A stretch of DNA of 37,052 nt from DASYYE01 sp035946955 (lineage in GTDB: Bacteria > Actinomycetota > Actinomycetes > Streptosporangiales > Streptosporangiaceae). How positions within the stretch are numbered: the first letter of the stretch is position 1; each line of letters begins with the position of its first letter. Positions 1-6,100 of the stretch are shown here, piece by piece. The position numbers were made by a program, and so were the translations under genes. A model generated the notes under the pieces. That model made no database searches. It had not been told where the DNA came from and saw only the letters and a program-made list of their open reading frames with translations. The DNA lies in NCBI GenBank assembly GCA_035946955.1, contig DASYYE010000332.1:1-37052 (forward strand), given 5' to 3'.

Positions 1-305
1 TCGCGCTCAGCGGTGGCCCGGTCGTGAAGGTCAGCGCCAATGCCCATTACGCCACTGAGGCACCGACCCACGCCGTGTTCCTGCTCGCCGCCGAGCAGGC
101 CGGCGTGCCCGTGCAGTACTTCGTCAACAGGAGTGGTGTACGTGCCGGGTCGACGATCGGGCCGCTCGTCGCCGCCGGCCTGGCAATGCCCACCGTGGAC
201 GTGGGCATCTCGACACTGGCCATGCACTCAGTGCGTGAGCTGTGCGGCACCGCTGACTGCGGGATGCTCATCGCCGCACTGACCGCGTTCCTCGCTCCCG
301 CGTAG
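1..305 (+). CDS. M18 family aminopeptidase, C-terminal part
   Basis: The reading frame is open from base 3 to the TAG at 303-305, giving about 100 residues; the gene begins before the window. The sequence has the features of the end of M18 (aspartyl aminopeptidase-like) metallopeptidases: a GGPVVKVSANAHYATEA stretch, then VPVQYFVNRS, then GSTIGP, then TVDVGISTLAMHSVRE. In this family the late MHS-x-RE segment supplies a metal-binding histidine, so the product is probably a cytosolic dinuclear-zinc aminopeptidase that removes N-terminal residues from peptides. The length from these motifs to the stop is normal for the family, so the 3' end looks intact. The next gene follows on the same strand after about 80 bases with its own Shine-Dalgarno site. 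Family assignment is firm; substrate preference is not visible. Confidence 0.88.
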   Translation, partial: ALSGGPVVKVSANAHYATEAPTHAVFLLAAEQAGVPVQYFVNRSGVRAGSTIGPLVAAGLAMPTVDVGISTLAMHSVRELCGTADCGMLIAALTAFLAPA

Positions 306-387
306 GTCTGCGTCACATCTGCTGGCTGCCCGGTGTCAGGTAGACGAGGCTCCCGCAAGCCAGCTGATCGGAACAGGAGGTACCCCG

Positions 388-1071
388 ATGGCACGCATCG
401 ACGGTGTACCCAAGTCAAAGGCCGGCCCGATGGTCAAGCTCGTCTACTGGCTCGGGCCGAAAATGATGAAGAAGCTGACGGGCCGCGACCCGCAGGACGG
501 CAACGGGATCGAGCCCATGGAGATCTGGGCGCACCAGCCGAAGATGATGATGGGCATGGGCAGGTTCAACCAGGCCGTCCGCAACGGCAAGACCGTCAGC
601 GAGCGGGTCAGGAACCTGGTCGAGCTGAAGGGCGCGCAGATGATCGGATGCGAGTTCTGTGTCGACCTCGGCTCGCAGATATGCCGCAATTCCGGATTCT
701 CCGACGAGGAGCTCCTGGCCCTGCCGCACTACCGGTCCAGCGACCTGTTCACCGACCGCGAGAAAGCGGCGCTGGACTATACGGCCGCGGTGATGCGGAC
801 ACCTGTCGAGGTCACCGACGAGGTGTTCGCCCGGGTGAAGGAGCACTTCAGCGACAAGCAACTCGTCGAGATCACGGCGCTGCTGACGCTGGTCAACCTG
901 GACCGCTTCAACGCCGCGTTCGGGATCGGCTCGGCCGGCTTCAGCGCCGGAAGTGTGTGCGTCCCGCCGGACCGCCCAGACCCTGCACGGTCGTCGGTAA
1001 CTGCCGGCGGACGGCAAGGGGGAGTGCCAACCACCCGGGGCCCGTTGCCGCAGCGGCACGACCTGGGCTAG
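388..1071 (+). CDS. carboxymuconolactone decarboxylase family protein (AhpD-like)
   Basis: This 227-residue protein starts at an ATG preceded by AGGAGGT about six bases upstream. The middle carries the CMD/AhpD signature: KGAQMIGCEFCVDLGSQ, with a C-x2-C pair around residues 88-91, followed by an all-helical region and an acidic LTDREKAALDY-type segment. AhpD-like members use the two cysteines as a redox pair, while decarboxylase members act on lactones; here the CEFC pair favours a redox or peroxidase-type role. The family normally ends soon after the FGIGSAGFSAG segment, so the last 40 Pro/Arg-rich residues are probably a lineage-specific or read-on tail. It converges on the MFS gene, with the two stop codons overlapping by four bases. 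Confidence 0.8.
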   Translation: MARIDGVPKSKAGPMVKLVYWLGPKMMKKLTGRDPQDGNGIEPMEIWAHQPKMMMGMGRFNQAVRNGKTVSERVRNLVELKGAQMIGCEFCVDLGSQICRNSGFSDEELLALPHYRSSDLFTDREKAALDYTAAVMRTPVEVTDEVFARVKEHFSDKQLVEITALLTLVNLDRFNAAFGIGSAGFSAGSVCVPPDRPDPARSSVTAGGRQGGVPTTRGPLPQRHDLG

Positions 1072-2576
1072 CTGCGGGCATCCACGGGCTGTGGCTTCCG
1101 TTGGGCGGCCAGTGCGACCAGGGTGGCGAGTCCTGCGGCGATGGCCCCGGTGAGCATGGCGGCCCGGTCGCCCACTGCCGCGGTCTGGCCGGTGCGGCTC
1201 ACGGCGTCGGCCACGGCGGGCAACAGCGCGGCGCCAATTGCGGCGCCCAGCTGGCGGCTGGTGTTGATGAGGCCACCCACCAGGCCCTGGTCCGCGTCGG
1301 CGACTCCGGCGCTGGCTGTCACCAGGGTGGCGAACGCGGTCCCGGCGGTGCCGAACCCCACCAGCATCACGGCAGCCAGCAGCGGGCTGTACCCGCCGCC
1401 GACCGGCAGCCGGGTCAGGACCAGGAAGCCGGCGGTGGCGGTCAGGCCGGTGAGCACTGGGACATGGCGGATGCCGAGACGGCGGCTGAGCCGGGCACCA
1501 GACAGGCCCGTAGTGAAGCCGACGATGCCCTGCGGGGCGATTGCCAGGCCGCTGGCCAGCGGCGAGAAGTGCAGGACCTGCTGGAGGTAGAGGGACAGCA
1601 CGAGCATCTCGCCGCCGTTCCACAGCCCGAGCAGCAGCATGAGTGTGGCGGCGTTGCGCAGCCCGCGGGCCCGCAGCAGGCCGGGGCGGATGAGCGGGTC
1701 AGGGTGCCGCTGTTCGGCCACTGTGAACGCCGCGCCGGCCAGTACTGACAGTCCCAGCGGGACCAACGTGGTGGCGGAGCCGAGGCCGGTGACGCCGGCC
1801 TGCGAAACGGCGAAGACGAGAGAGGCCGCCGCGGTGGTGATGAGTGCCGCGCCCACGGCGTCCAGGCGCCGCCCCGAGCGAGCCAGCCTTGACTCCGGCA
1901 ATGCCCACAAGGCCAGCACCAGCGCGGCCAGGCCCACCGGGATGTTGACAAGGAAGACCGACCGCCAGGTCAGGAACTCGACGAGCACGCCGCCGAGGAC
2001 CTGCCCGGCGACGAACCCGACCGCGGAAGTGGCCCCGTACAGGCCCAGTGCCCGGGTCCGCCGAGGGCCTTCTGGGAACCCCGTGGTGATCAGGGACAGT
2101 GCGGCGGGTGCCACCAGGGCGGCACCGGTGCCTTGTGCCACGCGCGAGGCGATGAGGAGCAACGGGGCGCGGGCCAGGCCACCGGACAGCGACGCGGCGG
2201 TGAACACAGCGAGGCCGGCCAGGAACATGCGCCGCCGCCCGTAGAGGTCACCGGCCCGGCCGCCGAGGATGAGCAGTCCGCCGAACGCGATCGCGTAGGC
2301 GGTGACGACCCACTGCACCAAGCCGATGGAGACGCCAAGCTCGCGCTGGATCGACGGCAGTGCGAGGTTCACGATGGAAAAGTCCAGCACCACCATGAAG
2401 GCGGCGGCCAGGATGAGCACCAGCCCAAGCCGCCCCAGCCCGGGCCGCCCCAGCCCGGGCCGCCCCAGCCCGGGCTGGCTGCCTGCCGTCACCTCTTGGC
2501 CGGCCGCGGCGTGGGGTCTTGCGGCCCAGCCGCACGACGGCGACAGAGGAGACATGAGGTCCATGATGACCAGCAC
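1068..2576 (-). CDS. MFS transporter, DHA2 (EmrB/QacA) type
   Basis: About 502 residues with 14 predicted hydrophobic helices. The first helix carries AAAFMVVLDFSIVNLALPSIQ, the typical DHA2 start with the D in motif D1, followed by the loop 2-3 motif GGRAGDLYGRRRMF and motif C-like glycines in helix 5 (GATSAVGFVAGQVLGG). Such proteins are proton-driven drug or metabolite exporters of the cytoplasmic membrane. The start is uncertain: the frame opens at a GTG at 2576, with in-frame ATGs at 2564 and 2555, and none has a strong Shine-Dalgarno. The cytosolic N-terminus contains a PGLGR repeat encoded by a 15-bp tandem repeat. It lies 30 bases downstream of the N-acetyltransferase gene on the same strand and may be co-transcribed with it. 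The substrate cannot be deduced. Confidence 0.87.
   Translation of the reverse strand: MLVIMDLMSPLSPSCGWAARPHAAAGQEVTAGSQPGLGRPGLGRPGLGRLGLVLILAAAFMVVLDFSIVNLALPSIQRELGVSIGLVQWVVTAYAIAFGGLLILGGRAGDLYGRRRMFLAGLAVFTAASLSGGLARAPLLLIASRVAQGTGAALVAPAALSLITTGFPEGPRRTRALGLYGATSAVGFVAGQVLGGVLVEFLTWRSVFLVNIPVGLAALVLALWALPESRLARSGRRLDAVGAALITTAAASLVFAVSQAGVTGLGSATTLVPLGLSVLAGAAFTVAEQRHPDPLIRPGLLRARGLRNAATLMLLLGLWNGGEMLVLSLYLQQVLHFSPLASGLAIAPQGIVGFTTGLSGARLSRRLGIRHVPVLTGLTATAGFLVLTRLPVGGGYSPLLAAVMLVGFGTAGTAFATLVTASAGVADADQGLVGGLINTSRQLGAAIGAALLPAVADAVSRTGQTAAVGDRAAMLTGAIAAGLATLVALAAQRKPQPVDARS
2431..2475 (+). repeat. 15-bp tandem repeat, three perfect copies
   Basis: The unit CGCCCCAGCCCGGGC is repeated exactly three times, preceded by a partial copy. 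It lies inside the MFS gene just before the first membrane helix and encodes PGLGR-type pentapeptides on the minus strand. Because the unit is 15 bp, changes in copy number would keep the frame. Confidence 0.95.
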
Positions 2577-2606
2577 AGCTGGCGCCGCGGTGGCGGGCGG
2601 GCGGTG

Positions 2607-3396
2607 TTACGGGCTGGCGGCGGTTGTGGCGGGAACCTGGTCCAGGGTGAACCCGAAGTGGTCACGGTAGGCGGCCAGCACAGCGTCGCCGGTTTCCAGG
2701 AGCTGTTCGGTGCGCTCGCCGCCGCTGGTCCGTATCAGGGTCTGGCCACTGACCGAGATGCGGCCGTCCGCGGTGAGCCGTGAGCAGATCGTGTTCTGGG
2801 TGAAATGGGACTGCGGCGAAGTCTGCTGCCACCAGCAGGTCGGGATGAAATCGGCCAGGGCACGCTCCCGTGGCTCGATCCGGTACTCCGGCTGCCCATC
2901 CCTGAGCACATCCACGTCACCGTCGCCAACATCGGCGAGCACAAACCGGCCACCCGGGTCGTCCTGCTCATGGCGCCTGTCGTAGTGCAGCGGGTAGGTG
3001 GTATGGCTGCCGAAGCCGACATCAGCCAGCCACCGGCCACCTCCCCCCGGGCAGGCGCACGAGGAGGGCCAGATGATCGAATGGCGGGCCAAGCCGCCCG
3101 TCGCCGCCGTACACACGCGCAGCGACGCGCACGACGTCAGCGCCCAGGGCCTCCAGCAGCAGGGCGAACGCGCCGTTGAGTTCGTAACAGAAGCCGCCAC
3201 GCCGCCTCGTGACGATCTTGCTGATCAGGTCATGTCCGGCCAGTGAGATGGGCTCGCCCAGGTGGATGCTCAGGTTCTCAAACGGCACCGTCATCAAGTG
3301 CGCGCGGTGCAGGCCGGCCAGTGCCGCCTCGTCGAGGACCTGCGGCCGCTCCGCCCCGATGCGGTCCAGGTAAGCCCGGACAGTCTGCTCGTCCAT
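2607..3396 (-). pseudogene. arylamine N-acetyltransferase, split by a frameshift
   Basis: Two overlapping frames together make one NAT protein of about 263 residues, close to the family length of roughly 270-280. The first (from the ATG at 3396) has the N-terminal motif VPFENLSIHLG, the catalytic cysteine in RRGGFCYELNG (C70) and the catalytic histidine in FDHLALLV (H108), then stops at RWPVAG. The second resumes with RWLADVGFG, carrying the triad aspartate, and continues through the normal C-terminal region. The shift lies at a run of six C at 3043-3048; removing one base gives LPGGGGRWLADVGFG, the expected family sequence. NAT transfers acetyl from acetyl-CoA to arylamines or hydrazines in the cytosol. 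The reading frame is therefore broken either genuinely or by a homopolymer error. The MFS gene follows 30 bases downstream. Confidence 0.88.
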
Positions 3397-3480
3397 CTGC
3401 GCCCCGCAATCACCAGACCGGGCACCGACCTGATGGGCGGCTCTTGACCCTGGCTGGTCCCAGCTGAGACCGGCGGCGCC

Positions 3481-3624
3481 CTAGCGGGGCCGATGTGGCT
3501 GACTGGGCCGGCCAGTGCGGCTTGACCCGCTGACCCGGTACAGCAGCCCGGCCACTGCGATGGCAACGATCGCGATCACCGCGAACGCACCCGCCAGCAG
3601 GACCGCGCTGAACGTTCCCTCCAT
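3481..3624 (-). CDS. small single-pass membrane protein
   Basis: A 47-residue reading frame begins MEGTFSAVLLAGAF, runs through one strongly hydrophobic segment rich in Ala, Val and Ile (about residues 7-28), and ends in a short basic Ser/Arg-rich tail. A second possible start lies three codons upstream at 3633. AGGA precedes the 3624 ATG at reasonable spacing. The composition is that of a type of short membrane protein often missed in annotation. It lies upstream of the NAT gene on the same strand and diverges from the DsrE-like gene. No family is recognised; the coding call rests on the clear one-helix topology and the start context. Confidence 0.5.
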   Translation of the reverse strand: MEGTFSAVLLAGAFAVIAIVAIAVAGLLYRVSGSSRTGRPSQPHRPR

Positions 3625-3703
3625 ACCCGGCATCCTAAGTCGCACCACCCCGGCAGACGGGGCAGCGCAGCCATGGGCGCGCCGCAGGAGCTAAGGTGCG
3701 GGC

Positions 3704-4069
3704 ATGGGAGCGGGAAAACTCGTCATCAAGGTCATCGTCGGCAAGGACGACCCAGAACGCTGCACGCAGGCATTCACCGTGGCTGCGACGGCACTCGCCA
3801 GCGGGGTGGAGGTCTCGTTGTGGCTGGCCGGTGAGGCGGCCTGGTTCTCACTGCCGGGCCGTGCCGGTGATGTGACCCTCGAACACTCACCGCCACTGTC
3901 CGACCTGCTTGGCGCCGTGCTGGCGGGCGGGATGGTGACGTTGTGCACCCAGTGCGCGGCGCGGCGCGGCATCACCCCCGACGACGTCATCGAAGGTGTC
4001 CGCATCGCAGGCGCGGCCACGTTCGTGAGTGAGGTCACCGCCGAGCAGACCCAGGCGCTGGTCTACTGA
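3704..4069 (+). CDS. DsrE family protein
   Basis: A 121-residue protein with the alternating strand-helix pattern of DsrE/DsrF-like proteins: an opening strand KLVIKVIVGKDDPERC, a helix with FTVAATALASG, a second strand VEVSLWLAGEAAWF, then PPLSDLLGAVLAGG and a strand with VTLCTQCAARRGI containing two cysteines (C-x2-C). DsrE-like proteins are small cytosolic proteins; some carry sulfur on a conserved cysteine, others have no known substrate. The two cysteines near residue 80 make a sulfur-relay or thiol role possible but unproven. It starts at the ATG at 3704 with AAGG upstream, is transcribed toward gatD, and overlaps the gatD end by seven bases. Confidence 0.75.
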   Translation: MGAGKLVIKVIVGKDDPERCTQAFTVAATALASGVEVSLWLAGEAAWFSLPGRAGDVTLEHSPPLSDLLGAVLAGGMVTLCTQCAARRGITPDDVIEGVRIAGAATFVSEVTAEQTQALVY

Positions 4070-4812
4070 GCGCGCCCAGCTACTGGCCCCCCGACAGCGG
4101 CCAGCCGCTGCTCACGCAACTGACGCGCCCACTCCTCCTCCGCAGGTGGCAACGGTGGCAACGGCCCCACTGCCCAGCTCAGGACCAGGTCGGCCAATGC
4201 CGGGTTGCGGACGAGGACCGGGCCATGCAGGTAAGTGCCCACAACGCGGCCTGCTGTCGCGCCCTCAGTCTTGTCACCGTTGCCCACGCCCACACGCACC
4301 TGGGCCAGTGGCGCCGCGCCCCGGCCCACGTGGGTGACCCCCTGGTGGTTCTCGAACCCCGTCAACGGCGGCACCCCGAACGCCGGGTCCACGTCAGCGA
4401 GGATCTCTCCCACACCCCTGCGCTCACCGCGCGTGCTGTGGATATCTATGAGCCCCAGCCCAGCCGTTGGCTGACCCTCCACCCCCGCGAACTCGGTGCC
4501 GAGGAGCTGATAGCCCGCACACACCGCAAAGACCACCGCGCCGCCGCTGACCGCGGCGTTCAGGCCGCCATCAGCCCGCAGCCGGCGAGCCGCCAGCACC
4601 TGCGGCAGGTCCTCGCCCCCGCCCAGCAGGTAGATGTCACCCTGGTGCGGCACCCCCTGGTCCGCATTGACCAGCACACAGTCCACGCCCAGGCCGCGCA
4701 GCCGGGCCCGGCGCTCCAGCACCAGCAGGTTGCCCCGGTCGCCATAGGTGCTGAGCAAGTCCGGGTACACCCACACGATGCGCAGGCTGCTTGGTCCCGC
4801 CGGCCGTGCCAT
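4063..4812 (-). CDS. gatD: lipid II isoglutaminyl synthase, glutaminase subunit GatD
   Basis: A class I glutamine amidotransferase of 249 residues. The nucleophile is in VVFAVCAGYQLLG (C98) and the catalytic histidine in VGTYLHGPVL (H196), matching the Cys-His arrangement of GatD; the substrate-pocket loop GGGEDLPQ is also present. GatD releases ammonia from glutamine and passes it to MurT, which amidates the alpha-carboxyl of D-glutamate in lipid II to D-isoglutamine at the inner face of the membrane. The ATG at 4812 was chosen because GGAG lies six bases upstream; the in-frame GTG at 4818 directly abuts that GGAG. It follows murT on the same strand, across a 20-bp tandem duplication, and its end overlaps the convergent DsrE gene. 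Confidence 0.93.
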   Translation of the reverse strand: MARPAGPSSLRIVWVYPDLLSTYGDRGNLLVLERRARLRGLGVDCVLVNADQGVPHQGDIYLLGGGEDLPQVLAARRLRADGGLNAAVSGGAVVFAVCAGYQLLGTEFAGVEGQPTAGLGLIDIHSTRGERRGVGEILADVDPAFGVPPLTGFENHQGVTHVGRGAAPLAQVRVGVGNGDKTEGATAGRVVGTYLHGPVLVRNPALADLVLSWAVGPLPPLPPAEEEWARQLREQRLAAVGGPVAGRAQ

Positions 4813-4814
4813 AG

Positions 4815-4854
4815 TCACTCCGCCCGCCCCAGACTCACTCCGCCCGCCCCAGAC
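4815..4854 (+). repeat. 20-bp tandem duplication at the murT-gatD junction
   Basis: The unit TCACTCCGCCCGCCCCAGAC occurs twice in direct succession (4815-4834 and 4835-4854). The murT-proximal copy contains the murT stop codon and the other supplies the GGAG in front of gatD. Without the duplication the murT TGA would sit two bases before the gatD ATG. Confidence 0.95.
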
Positions 4855-6073
4855 TTACTCTGATCTGCTGGAACGCGGTGTAGTTCGCCACCACATCCAG
4901 CGACCTCGACTGGGTGCGGCCCACCGCGTCAGTCACCGTGTCGGCCAGCTCGAACGGCACCCGGTCCGCTTCCAGGCGCACCGCCAGGTCCAGTCGGCGC
5001 TCACCAGTGACAAACACCGGCCTGCCCCAGAGCACCCGGTAGTCCACGTCCCACAGCCAGGAAGTGTCCCGGCCATCGGGCTCGCGTGCATTGACCGACA
5101 GCAGCACCGGCCCCGGCGCCGGAGACAGCACGTCGAAGGCCTCCAGCCAGCCAGCAGGGTTCTTCGCCAGCAGCAGGCGCACCTGCCGTCCCTGGACCTG
5201 CAGCCGCGTGTAGCGGCCCGCCACCGAAGCCACCTCACGCAGCTTCGGCAGCCCATAGACCGGGTCGACTCCGAACACCTCGGCCACGGCCAGCGCCACC
5301 ACCGCATTGGACTCATTGGCCCGGCCCGGCAGGGACAGGCCGAGCTGGTGAATCCGGCCCACAGAGTCAACGACATGGCCCCGGTCAGCGACCCACCGCG
5401 CAGGGGGGCGGGCGAAACCACACTCGCCGCAACGCCACCCGAGCTCGTCACGCATCAAATGCGAGCCACACTCCGGGCAGCACCACGAGTCCTCATGCCA
5501 GTTCTGCCCCGCCGCCACCCAGATGACCTGCGGAGACGCGGACGCCGCCCAGGCGATGAGCGGGTCATCGGCATTCGCCACCACCCAGCAGCCCGGCGCC
5601 CTGGCCAGCGCCTCGCGCCACCGCCTGGCCACCATCCACACCTCAGCCGCCCGGTCCATCTGGTCCCGGCTCAAGTTCAGCAGCGTCACGACCCGCGGGT
5701 GAGTGGCCGCAATGACCGCAGGCAGGTACTTCTCGTCGGTCTCCAGGACCGCGATCGGGGCGTTCGGCGACTGCCCGAGCGCTGCCGTCAGGCCCGCCTC
5801 CATGTTCGCCCCGAACGCATTGGACACGACCTCCTGCCCGAGCGCCCCCAGGGCGGCCGTGATCAGGCGGGTTGTGGTCGTCTTCCCGTTGGTCCCGGTG
5901 ACCAGGACGACCTTGCGGCCATCGGCCAGCAGCGACAGCAGGTGCGGTTCGACCCGCAGCCCGATGACACCGCCGATGACAGACCCGTCACCGCGACCCG
6001 CCAGACGTGACATCTTCCCTGCGGCGCCGCCGATCGTGGTCGCCACGCGCGCCCGCAACGGAAGCCTGCTCAT
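4835..6073 (-). CDS. murT: lipid II isoglutaminyl synthase, Mur ligase subunit MurT
   Basis: A 412-residue Mur ligase-like protein. The ATP-binding loop VTGTNGKTTTTRL is at about residues 58-70, the central domain has ETDEKYLPAV and LLNLSRDQMDR, and a zinc ribbon is formed by CCPECG and WRCGECG (C-x2-C at 199-202 and 215-218), an insertion typical of MurT. The C-terminal third is the MurT-specific domain (DUF1727), with LLLAKNPAGW and the DDxD-like LWDVDYRVL. MurT binds lipid II and ATP and uses GatD-derived ammonia to make D-isoglutamine in the peptidoglycan stem. The start at 6073 has a weak upstream site; it follows the HerA-like ATPase by 27 bases, so translation may be coupled or the message shared. 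Confidence 0.93.
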   Translation of the reverse strand: MSRLPLRARVATTIGGAAGKMSRLAGRGDGSVIGGVIGLRVEPHLLSLLADGRKVVLVTGTNGKTTTTRLITAALGALGQEVVSNAFGANMEAGLTAALGQSPNAPIAVLETDEKYLPAVIAATHPRVVTLLNLSRDQMDRAAEVWMVARRWREALARAPGCWVVANADDPLIAWAASASPQVIWVAAGQNWHEDSWCCPECGSHLMRDELGWRCGECGFARPPARWVADRGHVVDSVGRIHQLGLSLPGRANESNAVVALAVAEVFGVDPVYGLPKLREVASVAGRYTRLQVQGRQVRLLLAKNPAGWLEAFDVLSPAPGPVLLSVNAREPDGRDTSWLWDVDYRVLWGRPVFVTGERRLDLAVRLEADRVPFELADTVTDAVGRTQSRSLDVVANYTAFQQIRVSLGRAE

Positions 6074-6100
6074 GGGCGATGATGCTATCCGGCACCAGCG

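Noticed and set aside
4748..6010. Long plus-strand frame opposite murT
   Set aside because: It mirrors murT, whose motifs are complete; the predicted product is rich in Arg, His and Pro, as expected of antisense frames in high-GC DNA. The same applies to 415-1623, 7643-8848 and 19476-21506.
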